Shown piece by piece: positions 26,470 to 35,037 of a DNA stretch of 64,000 nt (its first letter is position 1; each line of letters starts with the position of its first letter). The stretch covers positions 124,001 through 188,000 of the forward strand of contig NZ_BOOU01000036.1 in NCBI RefSeq assembly GCF_016863395.1, in the 5' to 3' direction. Both the position numbers and the translations under genes were made by a program. This DNA is from Sphaerisporangium rufum (GTDB lineage: Bacteria > Actinomycetota > Actinomycetes > Streptosporangiales > Streptosporangiaceae). The notes under the pieces are model-generated. The model saw only the letters and a program-made list of their open reading frames with translations. It was not told the origin of the DNA and did no database searches.

Positions 26470-27603
26470 TCAGCTGATGGTGGCCTTCCACCGGCCGCGC
26501 CGGAGATGGATCGTCCCGTCGGGGGTGACGCGGACGTTCGCCCCGTACAGCGGCAGCGACCCTTCCCACAGCCATTGGTCACGAGCCGCCTCGACGAGGT
26601 CCCACAGGCGGCGTGGCCCGCCCTGGTGCACGGTCGGAAGATCGCGGCCGGTCTGCTCGGCCCGCGCCCAGGACCCGTCCGGATGGACCAGGGCCGCGAT
26701 CCGGGTATCGCCGGCCTCCCGGTAGCCGTGCTCGACGCCGGGTGCCATCACCTCCACCATGGACCGCAGTTCCCAGGCGTTCTCCTCGATGTCGATCACG
26801 GGGAACCGGCCGGTGGAGATGTCCTCACCGTCAACTGTGAACGCGGACTCCATCAAGTCGGCCAGGCCCGGCGGGTAGTCGGCGCCCGTCCTGGTCTTCA
26901 TGAACATCGCCCAGTCGCGTTCCACCTGGCCGGCGGCGCCCCCGTCGTGGGTCTTGGTGGCGGACACGATGAGCGAGGTCCCGGCGATGGTGGTCGTAAG
27001 CCGGCCACCCGGGTTGAGCGCGCTCAGCCACGAGGCGGGGATGGGCCGCACCGACACCATCGCCACGATCCGATCGAACGTCCCCGGGATCTCGCCGGTG
27101 GCGTCCACCGCCGAGACGCGCGGGTGGTAACCGATCTCGGCCAGCCGCTCCCCGGCGGCAATCGCCAGGTGGTCGTCCACGTCGATGCTGGTCACCTGGT
27201 CGGCGCCGAACCGGTGGCACAGCAGGGCGGTGCCGTACCCGGAGCCGGTGCCGACGTCGAGCACGGTGTCCTTCTCACCGATGCGGGCGTGCCGGTACAT
27301 CTGCACCACGAGGGTCGGCAGCGTGCTGGAGGAGGTCGGCCGCCCGGCCGGTTGGTCATCCGTGCCGGCCCGGTCGGCGTGCAGCGTGCCGACCCGGGTG
27401 ACCAGCGTGCGGTCCCGGTAGGCCGCGGCCAGCCACGCGTCCTCGTCGGCCGGGCCGTACCGGCGCTCCCAGTGGCTCTCGCTCCAGGTCCACCAGGCGG
27501 GCACGAACCGGTGACGAGGCGTGCCGGCGACGGCGTCCCGCCACCGTGACCCGGCGTGGGTGACCCGACCGGCGAGACGCTGGGCATGAGGTTGCCAGTC
27601 CAT
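26470..27603 (-). CDS. PCMT-type (protein-L-isoaspartate) methyltransferase
   Basis: 377 residues from ATG 27603 with a GAGGAG ribosome site. It has the PCMT entry VTRVGTLHADR and a Thr/Ser-rich loop PTSSSTLPTLVVQMYR, then SAM motif I VLDVGTGSGYGTALL, and an extra C-terminal domain of about 150 residues not found in housekeeping PCMT. That longer form occurs in actinomycetes as a peptide-modifying or resistance-type O-methyltransferase, for example next to graspetide ATP-grasp genes, but no ATP-grasp gene is present here. The frame stays open for 55 more codons upstream and includes a Cys-rich stretch (see findings). Confidence 0.85.
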   Translation of the reverse strand: MDWQPHAQRLAGRVTHAGSRWRDAVAGTPRHRFVPAWWTWSESHWERRYGPADEDAWLAAAYRDRTLVTRVGTLHADRAGTDDQPAGRPTSSSTLPTLVVQMYRHARIGEKDTVLDVGTGSGYGTALLCHRFGADQVTSIDVDDHLAIAAGERLAEIGYHPRVSAVDATGEIPGTFDRIVAMVSVRPIPASWLSALNPGGRLTTTIAGTSLIVSATKTHDGGAAGQVERDWAMFMKTRTGADYPPGLADLMESAFTVDGEDISTGRFPVIDIEENAWELRSMVEVMAPGVEHGYREAGDTRIAALVHPDGSWARAEQTGRDLPTVHQGGPRRLWDLVEAARDQWLWEGSLPLYGANVRVTPDGTIHLRRGRWKATIS

Positions 27604-27771
27604 GAGCTCAGTCTCCTCTGCCGAGCCCCACGAGCAGGCCAGGCAGGGACGGCATCGGCCGATCTCGACGAGCGGGACCCACAAGCACGTGGCCTGGCCG
27701 AACGGGATGGTCGGCAGGTGTGATCCCGAACGCCGCGCACCAGGGACCCGCGGCTTCAGCTGGCGCACCGC

Positions 27772-28329
27772 TCACTGGTGGACGTGGGCGCGCTGTCCGT
27801 CGCGGTCGAAAACCATGATCAACTCGGCCGGGCCGTCCAGGGCGGTGAACGCGTGCGGGACCATGGTCGCGAACTCCGCCGCCTCCCCCGCGTCGACGTC
27901 GATCTGCCGCTCACCCAGCCACAGCCGCACTCGTCCCTCGAGCACGAGGAACCAGTCGTGGCCCGGGTGTACCCGCTGGCCGGGCGACACGTCGGACGGC
28001 TCGAGCCGCATCTTCACCGCGACCATGCGGCCGTCCGGACGGCTCAGCGGCCACGTCGTCCGGGTGCCGCTGCTGTGCGCGACCGGACGGATGACGACGT
28101 CGTCGTCGGTGGGCGCCTCGAAGAGCACATCGAGACTCATCTGCAGCGCGTTGGCCAGCGGCACGAGCACGTCGATGCTCAGCGTGCGCTTGCCCGTCTC
28201 GACGCGGCTGATGGTGGACGGGCTGAGGTTGGTGCGCTCGGCCAGCTCGTCGAGGGAGTACCCCAGGGTGGTGCGCATGCTGCGCAGCCGCGAGCGCGCC
28301 AGGGCCTCGATATCGGTGACTCCATTCAC
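27772..28329 (-). CDS. XRE-cupin transcriptional regulator
   Basis: 185 residues from GTG 28329; the longer frame to 28416 would swallow the operator and the neighbour's start. An N-terminal HTH (LRSMRTTLGYSLDELAERTNLSPSTISRVE, split here by the turn at TNLS) is joined to a C-terminal cupin barrel (PGQRVHPGHDWFLVLEG ... VPHAFTALDG) expected to sense a small ligand. It is divergent from the flavin oxidoreductase/methyltransferase fusion with a palindrome between, so it probably controls that gene. Confidence 0.88.
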   Translation of the reverse strand: MNGVTDIEALARSRLRSMRTTLGYSLDELAERTNLSPSTISRVETGKRTLSIDVLVPLANALQMSLDVLFEAPTDDDVVIRPVAHSSGTRTTWPLSRPDGRMVAVKMRLEPSDVSPGQRVHPGHDWFLVLEGRVRLWLGERQIDVDAGEAAEFATMVPHAFTALDGPAELIMVFDRDGQRAHVHQ

Positions 28330-28347
28330 GCCTCCATCATGGCACGC

Positions 28348-28373
28348 CTTGCAGATTCTGCAAGTCTGCTTGC
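28348..28373. promoter_or_regulatory. Operator between XRE-cupin and oxidoreductase genes
   Basis: CTTGCAG-ATT-CTGCAAG (28348-28364) is a perfect 7-bp inverted repeat, and its right half is reused in GCAAG-TCTG-CTTGC (28360-28373). Nested half-sites suggest cooperative binding of the regulator. Confidence 0.72.
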
Positions 28374-28404
28374 CAAGACCGCCGGGCGCTGTACCGTCGA
28401 GACC

Positions 28405-30051
28405 ATGAGAGACCACCCCACGCAGACACCCCGTTCAGGGCACGCTGAGCAGCACGTCGGCCATGCGCACCACTCCACTCTTGAGCGTCATTGCGACGTC
28501 GCCGTGATCGGCGGCTCGGCGGCGGGACTCGCCGCCGCCCTGCAGATCTCCCGCCAGCGGCGCGGCGTCATCGTGGTCGACGACGGCACCCCGCGCAACG
28601 CCCCGGCCGCGCACATGCACGGCTTCTTGGGGCACGAGGGCATCGCGCCCGGCGAGCTGAGGGTCGCCGGACGCGAGGAGGTTCGCAGGCACGGTGGGGA
28701 GGTGCTCTCCGGCCGGGTCGTCGGGGTACACCGTCGCGATGACGGCCGGTTCCGGCTCGACCTCACCGGCGGGCACGCGCTGGTGGCCCGCCGCGTCCTC
28801 GCCGCGACCGGTCTGTCAGACGAGCTGCCGGCGATCGACGGCGTCGCCGAGGGATGGGGGCGCGGTGTGATCCACTGCCCGTTCTGCCACGGCTTCGAGG
28901 TGCGCGACCAGCGCCTGGTGCAGATCGTCACGCATCCCTGGGGACTCCACCCGGCCCCGCTGTTCCGCCACCTGACCGACCGGTTGACCGTCGTGCTGCA
29001 CGACCCGGCCGGGCTCGACGAGGGTGCCGTCGAAGCCCTCGCCGCCTCCGGCGTCACCGTCGAGCGCGGCGAGGTCCGCCGGGTCCGCACCGGGCCGGAC
29101 GGCGCGGTGTCCGCGGTCGAGCTCGGCGACGATCGTGTCCTTGAGGCCGACGCCGTCGTGGTCGGCCCGCGGTTCCGGGCACGCGCCGGCGTGCTGTCCG
29201 GGGTCGGGCTCGCCGCCACCCCGCACCCGACCGGCGCGGGCGATGTCCTCACCGTCGATCCGCGCGGTGAGACCGCCGTACCGGGGGTCTACGCGGCCGG
29301 CAACATCACCGACCCGAGCCTGCAGGTGCTGCCGTCGGCCGCCCAGGGCAGCCAGGTCGGCGCCATGATCTCCTTCAGCCTCGCCGAGGAGGATCTGCGC
29401 GCGGCCGTGCGCCATTCGGGCGAGGAGGCCGACTGGGACCAGCGCTACGGGGGCCGCGACCGGGTGTGGAGCGCCAACCCCAACGGAACGCTCGTCCACG
29501 AGGTCACCGCGCTGCCCCCCGGCCGGGCGCTCGACGTCGGAACCGGCGAGGGCGCCGACGCCCTCTGGCTGGCCGAGCACGGCTGGAAGGTGACCGCCAC
29601 CGACATCTCCGGCAACGCGCTCGAGCGAGTCCGCGCCGAAGCCGGGCGCCGGGGACTCGACGTCACCCTCGTGCGCGGCGACGCCAACGATCCCGCCCCC
29701 TTCGGCACCGAGACCTTCGACCTGGTCTCGCTGCAGTACGGTTCTTTCAAGCGCACGCCCGACCAGCGCGGTCTGCGCAACCTGCTCGCCGCCGTCGCCT
29801 CCGGCGGCACGTTGCTGGTCGTGCATCATGACCTCACTCCGCTGCGCGAGCCGGCGGACGTGGCGACCCAGACCCGGATGTACGACCCTGAGGCGTTCGT
29901 CGGGGTCGACGAGGTCGCCGCCGCACTCACCGCCGACCCCGGCACCTGGCAGGTCGAGATCCACGAGACCCGGCCACGGCCCCCGGGCGCCGCCAGCACC
30001 CACCACGTCAGCGACGTCGTGCTGCGCGCGACCCGGCGAGCGGTCGTCTGA
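28405..30051 (+). CDS. Fusion: thioredoxin-reductase-like flavoprotein plus SAM methyltransferase
   Basis: 548 residues. Residues 1-335 are a TrxR-like FAD/NAD(P) oxidoreductase: VIGGSAAGLAAALQISR, redox-active CPFC in HCPFCHGFE, and PGVYAAGNITDPSLQVLPSAAQG at the FAD site (shown here in part). From about 345 a class I methyltransferase begins (DWDQRYGG, ALDVGTGEGADALWLAEHG, ATDISGNAL, LVSLQYGSF). The combination is known in actinomycetes as a bifunctional protein of unassigned substrate. It may reduce and then methylate a thiol, disulfide or metalloid compound. It is controlled by the divergent XRE-cupin gene. No stop or frameshift lies between the domains. Confidence 0.93.
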   Translation: MRDHPTQTPRSGHAEQHVGHAHHSTLERHCDVAVIGGSAAGLAAALQISRQRRGVIVVDDGTPRNAPAAHMHGFLGHEGIAPGELRVAGREEVRRHGGEVLSGRVVGVHRRDDGRFRLDLTGGHALVARRVLAATGLSDELPAIDGVAEGWGRGVIHCPFCHGFEVRDQRLVQIVTHPWGLHPAPLFRHLTDRLTVVLHDPAGLDEGAVEALAASGVTVERGEVRRVRTGPDGAVSAVELGDDRVLEADAVVVGPRFRARAGVLSGVGLAATPHPTGAGDVLTVDPRGETAVPGVYAAGNITDPSLQVLPSAAQGSQVGAMISFSLAEEDLRAAVRHSGEEADWDQRYGGRDRVWSANPNGTLVHEVTALPPGRALDVGTGEGADALWLAEHGWKVTATDISGNALERVRAEAGRRGLDVTLVRGDANDPAPFGTETFDLVSLQYGSFKRTPDQRGLRNLLAAVASGGTLLVVHHDLTPLREPADVATQTRMYDPEAFVGVDEVAAALTADPGTWQVEIHETRPRPPGAASTHHVSDVVLRATRRAVV

Positions 30052-30140
30052 TCGGCCGTGCGGTACGAGCCGCTCACCGGACGGCACCATCGTGCCGGCG
30101 GACCTGGCCGGCAGCACGCTCGATGCCTTGGTGGGAGCCG

Positions 30141-30767
30141 TCAAGAGGTGGGGCGGATGCGTGAGTGCCGGGCCTGGAACCAGTCGGTGGCGATGTCGGT
30201 TTCGGTGATCCGCCCGATCAGCGCCAGGGCGGAGCTGATGCTCTCGTCCGGTTCCACGGCATCGGGGCCGCCGAACTCACTGATCTGAAAGCGCAGCCCG
30301 TCCATCAGATGGTCGAGCGCGTGCGGATCGTCGCCGAACCGTAGCTCTGGACAGGTCGGCTCGAAGGAGACGACCATGCGCCCATCGCGCGCGTACTTGA
30401 AGTAGTCATGGCCCGTGATGCCCATGCTGAGGCTGAGGGCCTCACGGCCGGCCTCGGTGATGGACAGCAGGAACGCATCGTCGTCACGCGCCGGCACGAT
30501 GCCGATCCAGCCGTTGACCTCGGCCACCCAGAGTGATTCGTCGTCGTAGTGGCGTTCGAGGAGCTCGCTCAGGTAGCAAGGGGTACGGGTGATGAGGTCC
30601 AGGGAGAAGGCCGGGGCAAGGGCGTCGATGCCGGCGCCTTTGATCCAGACGGCGCTGAATCCCAGTGTCCACAGGTCCTTCTCGTCCATCTCGTCCACCT
30701 CGGCATCGAGTCCTTCGGTGAAGATGGTCGCGACCAGAAGGTCGTGCAGATGGCTCCGTGACTGCAT
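30141..30767 (-). CDS. DUF6461-like protein of unknown function
   Basis: 208 residues from ATG 30767 (GAGAGG ribosome site). The C-terminal half has the pattern WVAEVNGWIGIVPARDDD ... FKYARDGRMVVSFEPTCP ... DDPHALDHLMDGL, typical of DUF6461 proteins of actinomycetes. No catalytic motif, signal or membrane segment is seen. The longer frame to 30893 has no ribosome site. Confidence 0.7.
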   Translation of the reverse strand: MQSRSHLHDLLVATIFTEGLDAEVDEMDEKDLWTLGFSAVWIKGAGIDALAPAFSLDLITRTPCYLSELLERHYDDESLWVAEVNGWIGIVPARDDDAFLLSITEAGREALSLSMGITGHDYFKYARDGRMVVSFEPTCPELRFGDDPHALDHLMDGLRFQISEFGGPDAVEPDESISSALALIGRITETDIATDWFQARHSRIRPTS

Positions 30768-30959
30768 GGTCGCCTCTCGACAGGGGCGTCCGGTAAGACG
30801 CCCGCGGGTTAGGGAGTGTCCTGCTCGTTTCTGAAGACGTTGCAAAACGGAATTCCACCGGTGGCCGGGCCGCCGGGCGCCGCGTCGGTGCATGCGGCCG
30901 GCTCCACCGTCCGGCTCCCACGGACGGGCGTTCCTGCCTGACGGTCGAGGCCGTTCACG

Positions 30960-30977
30960 TGATCGCTATAGCGATCA
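30960..30977. promoter_or_regulatory. Perfect 18-bp palindrome in a divergent intergenic region
   Basis: TGATCGCTATAGCGATCA is fully self-complementary. It lies 193 bp before the DUF6461-like gene and 82 bp before the 49-residue ORF. No repressor gene adjoins it, so its binder may be elsewhere on the chromosome. Confidence 0.65.
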
Positions 30978-31058
30978 AGGTACCGGCAGGCTAGGACAAA
31001 TCTGTCGCTCTATGAGGTTTGCCATGCGCTATGGCGCACGATCAGTAACGTGGTCACC

Positions 31059-31208
31059 ATGAGCGCGGGATCCGACGCGTACGCCGATCTGCATCGCCTC
31101 ATCGACCGGCTGACGCTCACCCAGGTGAAGGCCTTGCACGCCGTCGCCCTGGAATTCATCAGAACCGCGCATCCCGCGCAAGAAGCGGCCGCTAGGGCCG
31201 GCGGGTGA
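31059..31208 (+). CDS. 49-residue small protein
   Basis: ATG 31059 to TGA 31208. The peptide starts MSAGSDAYADLHRLIDRLT and continues with a predicted helix (LTQVKALHAVALEFIRTAH), the heptad-like pattern of small actinobacterial DNA-binding or antitoxin-like proteins with 'LHRLIDRLT..Q...L'. Codon third positions are GC-rich. The short inverted repeat GCCAT-GCGCT-ATGGC lies at 31021-31035 upstream. It overlaps the hydrolase gene tail-to-tail by 17 bp. No toxin partner adjoins it. Confidence 0.6.
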   Translation: MSAGSDAYADLHRLIDRLTLTQVKALHAVALEFIRTAHPAQEAAARAGG

Positions 31209-32316
31209 GGAAGTCGTTGATGAGGCGGTCGTAGCGGGGGCGGTCCACGTTCCAGGCCTCGGTGTGCTGCCCTTCCGCGAACTCCGCCAGCCGGGCGTCC
31301 CAGCCGAGGCGCCGGGCGACGGTGATCAGGTCGCGGGGTTCCTGGATCGGGTGGTCGGTGTCCGGGACGGTGTGGATCAGCAGCAGCGGCGGCCTGATCC
31401 TGGGCGGGTGGTGGATCAGGCTGAGCCGGTCGGTGTCGATCCCGGTACGCCACTCGATGATCGGCTTGGCCAGGGCCGTCATGAAGGCGGGCAGGTGGTG
31501 GTTCCGGGCGGCCTGCTCGGCGGTCATCCGCACGTCGATCATGGCGGCGTCCAGCACGACCCGGTCGACCAGGCTCGCGAGCGGTGACCGGGCCAGGAAC
31601 TGGCCGATGATCTGGCCGCCCATCGAGGTGCCGTACAGGATGAACCGGCGCGCGCCCAGGGTCTGGGCGTGGCGCACGGCGGCGGCCAGATCGCGCCATT
31701 CGGAGTCGCCCAGGTGGATCAGCCCGTCGGGCGAGGGCGGCGCGCCCTCGTCGTTGCGGTAGCTGATGTCCAGGAACGGCAGCCCGAGTCCATGTACGAC
31801 GGGCAGCACCTTCAGCTCGGCCTTCCGGCGCCCGTTCTGGCCGTGTACGGCGACCACCCAGGTGGAGCCCTTGCCGGGCACGTACCAGGCGGGCGCCGGC
31901 CCGAGCTCGGTGGGCACCATGACCTCGGTGTGGTCGATGCCCCACGCGACCTTCGGGTCGCCGGGCGGGACGTTGCCGAACCAGCCCGGGGTGCCCTGGG
32001 ACGGCGTCGGGCCGCGCAGCACCCGCCGGGTCACCCGGTCCGGCGCCTGGGACACGATGTCGCCGAGCATGGAGTAGGCGCCGGTCCACTCCAGCCAGTA
32101 CGTGCCCGGCTTGCCGGTGTCGGGGGTCCGGGTCAGGGTGACCAGACCGCCTCGGGCGGCGAGCACGTAGGTGTTGTACGCCCCGTAGTGCTCGACCTTC
32201 GTCGCCTGGTCGGCGGCGGTCCAGGCGCCGAACCCCGCCGCCGCGACCGTGACGGTGAGGACCGCGACGGCCGTCACCCGTAATCTCCGCCTCAGCCGCT
32301 CAGACATGGACGCCAT
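31192..32316 (-). CDS. Membrane-anchored or secreted alpha/beta hydrolase
   Basis: 374 residues from ATG 32316 (GGAGGG upstream). An N-terminal basic-hydrophobic stretch (RLRRRLRVTAVAVLTVTVAAAGFGAWTA, about residues 6-33) is a signal anchor. The hydrolase core has AVHGQNG (oxyanion region), nucleophile elbow GTSMGG, the acid in HTVPDTDHPIQ and the base His in GQHTEAWN. It cleaves an ester, amide or similar bond outside the membrane. It overlaps the TetR gene by 17 bp and is cotranscribed with it. Confidence 0.9.
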   Translation of the reverse strand: MASMSERLRRRLRVTAVAVLTVTVAAAGFGAWTAADQATKVEHYGAYNTYVLAARGGLVTLTRTPDTGKPGTYWLEWTGAYSMLGDIVSQAPDRVTRRVLRGPTPSQGTPGWFGNVPPGDPKVAWGIDHTEVMVPTELGPAPAWYVPGKGSTWVVAVHGQNGRRKAELKVLPVVHGLGLPFLDISYRNDEGAPPSPDGLIHLGDSEWRDLAAAVRHAQTLGARRFILYGTSMGGQIIGQFLARSPLASLVDRVVLDAAMIDVRMTAEQAARNHHLPAFMTALAKPIIEWRTGIDTDRLSLIHHPPRIRPPLLLIHTVPDTDHPIQEPRDLITVARRLGWDARLAEFAEGQHTEAWNVDRPRYDRLINDFLTRRP

Positions 32317-32881
32317 CGAGGACCCTCCGCACCGTACGCTCGCACAGCCGCCGGAAGCCGGCCTCGTCCAGGCCGATCCGGCCACCGTGGTAGAGTTGCA
32401 CCAGCCCCTGGACCGGCGACGTCAGGGCGAGGGCCACCTCCAGCGGGTCGTCCGCGCGCAGTGCCCCGGCCCGGATGCCCTCCTCGGCGAGCGCGACGAC
32501 CTGGGTGAAGGCCGGTGATCCGCCGCCGGCGAAGTCCTCGGGGAACCGGCGGGCGCGTTCCCGCCGCTCGGTCATGAGGAACGTGTACAGGTGCGGCCGT
32601 CCCAGCGCGAAGTCCAGGAAGTCGTGCATCAGGCCGGACAGCCGGTCCGCCCAGGGACCGTCCGGGCAGCGGCGTCCCCACCCGTCGGCGAGTTCCCGGA
32701 AGGCCCGGTGGGCGACGGCGTCCAGCAGCGCGTCGCGATTGGGGTAGTGCTTGTAGGTCGCCATCGGGGACACCCCGACCTCGTCGGCGACCCGTCGCAT
32801 GGTCACCGCCCGGGCGCCCTCGCTCACCAGGATGGCCTGCGCGGTGTCGGCTATCTTCCGCGCGGTCTCGGAAATCGGCAT
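32300..32881 (-). CDS. TetR-family repressor of the hydrolase operon
   Basis: 193 residues from ATG 32881 (ATG 32899 adds six). HTH: ETARKIADTAQAILVSEGARAV then MRRVADEVGVSPMATYKHYPNRDALLDAV. The C-terminal domain is of the WHG/TetR_C type. A perfect inverted repeat lies 20 bp upstream, so it should repress itself and the downstream hydrolase. Confidence 0.9.
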   Translation of the reverse strand: MPISETARKIADTAQAILVSEGARAVTMRRVADEVGVSPMATYKHYPNRDALLDAVAHRAFRELADGWGRRCPDGPWADRLSGLMHDFLDFALGRPHLYTFLMTERRERARRFPEDFAGGGSPAFTQVVALAEEGIRAGALRADDPLEVALALTSPVQGLVQLYHGGRIGLDEAGFRRLCERTVRRVLDGVHV

Positions 32882-32900
32882 GTATACACAGTAAACCATG

Positions 32901-32921
32901 GAGGTGTACGTCGTACACCTC
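32901..32921. promoter_or_regulatory. TetR operator
   Basis: Arms GAGGTGTACG and CGTACACCTC are perfect 10-bp complements around a single T. The site lies directly upstream of the TetR start; TGTATACA at 32881-32888 overlaps the start itself. Confidence 0.8.
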
Positions 32922-33075
32922 GATCGGGCCGGCCACCCATCCGGCTACCGCGATCACTACGCACCAGGCCCGGAGCGGCCGGAGGAGGACGGGAACGACG
33001 TGCCGGATCCGGCACGCTTCCAGGCTTCGATAGCGATTGTCGCGCCTGACCGGAAGTACCTGTCATGCCGACCGA

Positions 33076-33097
33076 ATACCGAGTAGTCTCCCGGTAT
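33076..33097. promoter_or_regulatory. Inverted repeat overlapping the RHH antitoxin start
   Basis: ATACCG (33076-33081) and CGGTAT (33092-33097) are inverted repeats with a 10-bp spacer; the right arm touches the ATG at 33096. This fits autoregulation by a ribbon-helix-helix antitoxin. Confidence 0.5.
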
Positions 33098-33362
33098 GCC
33101 AGCGGAGATGACGACGATCAAGGTACCCAAGAGCCTGCGTGACCGGCTGAACGCCATCGCCGACGAACGGGGCCGCGGGACCACGCTGGCCGACGTTCTC
33201 ACCGAGCTCATCGCCCGGCACGAGGTGGAGAAGACCCGTGCCCGGCTGGCGTATCTGGAGACCGTCCAGGCGGCCGAGGCCGACGAGGCGGGCATGGCCC
33301 GCGCGGCCCGCCGGGCGGAGAACGCCGCCAGGGTGCTCCGGGAGCGCGAGGCGCGCCGGTGA
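33096..33362 (+). CDS. vapB: Ribbon-helix-helix antitoxin
   Basis: 88 residues. MTTIKVPKSLRDRLNAIADERG is the beta-strand plus helix of an RHH DNA-binding domain, and the rest is a long charged helix (VEKTRARLAYLETVQAAEADE) suited to binding a toxin. ATG 33096 or the in-frame ATG 33108 may be used. Its stop overlaps the GTG of the PIN gene by 4 bp. Confidence 0.85.
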   Translation: MPAEMTTIKVPKSLRDRLNAIADERGRGTTLADVLTELIARHEVEKTRARLAYLETVQAAEADEAGMARAARRAENAARVLREREARR

Positions 33363-33784
33363 TCCCGTTCGGATATGTCCTGGACGACACCGTCCTGATC
33401 GAACTCGGCCGGTTCGATCTGGACCTGCACCGGTTCATCCTCATGTTGGATCAGGGGCGGGTACGCACCGGGGTGCCGGCCATCGCCCTGGCGACGGCCG
33501 AGGCGATGCTGTCGCCCGACCAGCGCCGGCTGATCCGGGGCATGATGGAGGCGCTGGAGAACATCCATCTGGAGGTCATCGCCTCGGCCGCCGAGGCCGA
33601 GCGCCTGTCGGAGGTGCTGGCCCAGATGGAGCAGCCGCCGGACATGGCCGCCGCGCACACGATCGCCGTCGCTCAGCATCTCGACTGGCCGATCCTGACG
33701 ATGAGCACGCCGCGCTGGGAGGCGGTGAAGGCGCACCTGCCCTGGCGCCTGGAACTCGTGCATATCCACGATCTGGACGACTGA
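33359..33784 (+). CDS. PIN-like toxin with a substituted fourth acidic residue
   Basis: 141 residues from GTG 33359. The PIN pattern is present: Asp9/Asp10 (YVLDDTVLIELG), Glu48 (ALATAEAML) and Asp95 (PPDMAAAHTIAVAQHLDWPILTM in pieces). The position of the usual last Asp is Ser116 (TMSTPRW). Context with an RHH antitoxin makes a VapC role likely, but reduced or altered nuclease activity is possible. Confidence 0.78.
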   Translation: MIPFGYVLDDTVLIELGRFDLDLHRFILMLDQGRVRTGVPAIALATAEAMLSPDQRRLIRGMMEALENIHLEVIASAAEAERLSEVLAQMEQPPDMAAAHTIAVAQHLDWPILTMSTPRWEAVKAHLPWRLELVHIHDLDD

Positions 33785-33987
33785 TCCCGGTGACGCCCCG
33801 GCCGGGTACGCTCGCCGGGTGAGCACTCACTGGCACGTCGTGCTGCCGCCGCCGCGCGCCTGACCGGGCGCACGGCACCTCCGTCTCGATCGTCGACCTC
33901 GACCGGCCCGCTGGGCGGTCCGAGGACGCCGTCGTGCGCCCGTCACGGATCAGGTCCCTGACGAGCTCACGATGAAAGATCACGACT

Positions 33988-34950
33988 GTGCTGAATCGCA
34001 CGACATCTCGTACTTCCGCGCGCCCGGCGACCGCCGGCCCGCGTCCCGCGCGCGCCGGCCTGCTCGGCGGCCCCGTGCCCATCCTCACCGCCGCCGTGCT
34101 GTGGGGCACCACCGGGACCGTCGCGTCCCAGGCGCCGGCCGGCGCACCGGCGGCGGCCGTCGGCTGTGCCGGTCTCGCCCTCGGCGGCATCCTGCTGTTC
34201 CTCACCTCACGCGGCGCCCGCGCCCTGCTCGCCGCCTGCACCCGCGGCGAGCGGTGGCTGCTCCTCCTCGGCGCGCTGACCGTGGCCGGGTATCCGGTCA
34301 CCTTCTACCCGGCGGTGGCCCGGACCGGCGTGGCGGTGGCCACGGTGATCGCACTGGGTGGCGCGCCGGTCTTCACCGGGCTGCTGGCCTGGATCATCGG
34401 CCGGGCGCGGCCCACCGCACGCTGGACCACCGCCACCGCGGCCGCCGTGCTCGGCTGCGCCCTGCTGGTGCTGGGTCCCGGGCTCACCGGGCAGGCCACC
34501 CCGATCGACCTGACCGGCGTGCTGCTCGCCGCCGCCAGCGGACTGTCGTACGCCGGGTACGCGCTGATCGGCGGCAGGTTCATCACCCGCGGGCATTCCT
34601 CCGACGCGGTGATGGGCGTGCTGTTCGGCGGCGCCGGGCTGCTCGTGCTGCCGGTGGTGCTGCTCGCCGGCCCGCACTGGCTCGCCACCGGGCGCGGCGC
34701 GGCGGTCGCCGGGTATCTCGCGCTGGTCACCGTGCTGCTGTGCTACCGGCTGTTCGGGTACGGGCTGCGCCGCACGCCGGCACCGGTGGCCACCTCGCTG
34801 ACCCTCGGGGAGCCCGCGGTGGCCGCCGTCCTGGGGGTGACCGTGCTGGGGGAACGCCTGCCGGCCGTCTCCTGGTGCGGGCTGGCCGTGCTCACGTTCG
34901 GCCTGGTCCTGCTGGCCGTCCCCACCCGGGAGCGAAACAGGCGGCACTGA
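33988..34950 (+). CDS. EamA-family (DMT) exporter
   Basis: 320 residues with ten hydrophobic helices in two EamA halves (VPILTAAVLWGTTGTVASQAP starts half 1; LTGVLLAAASGLSYAGYALI starts half 2) and the family's C-terminal SLTLGEPAVAAVLGVTVLGE. It should export a metabolite or amino-acid-like compound by proton or exchange coupling. GTG 33988 is the likely start. It stands alone, 200 bp after the PIN gene. Confidence 0.92.
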   Translation: MLNRTTSRTSARPATAGPRPARAGLLGGPVPILTAAVLWGTTGTVASQAPAGAPAAAVGCAGLALGGILLFLTSRGARALLAACTRGERWLLLLGALTVAGYPVTFYPAVARTGVAVATVIALGGAPVFTGLLAWIIGRARPTARWTTATAAAVLGCALLVLGPGLTGQATPIDLTGVLLAAASGLSYAGYALIGGRFITRGHSSDAVMGVLFGGAGLLVLPVVLLAGPHWLATGRGAAVAGYLALVTVLLCYRLFGYGLRRTPAPVATSLTLGEPAVAAVLGVTVLGERLPAVSWCGLAVLTFGLVLLAVPTRERNRRH

Positions 34951-35000
34951 TCCCCGCTTGAGGCGACGGGCGTCCACCGGCGATCCCGTGCGGCCGGCCC

Positions 35001-35037
35001 CGCTCCGGTCCGGGCCCGACGAGGCCGGACCGGAGCG
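35001..35037. terminator. Bidirectional hairpin terminator
   Basis: CGCTCCGGTCCGG and CCGGACCGGAGCG form a perfect 13-bp stem around 11 bases, between the convergent EamA and TetR genes. Confidence 0.82.

Noticed and set aside
33819-33863. Fourteen-residue ORF (MSTHWHVVLPPPRA) after the PIN gene
   Set aside because: Too short, no coupling to the EamA gene 125 bp away, no family resemblance.
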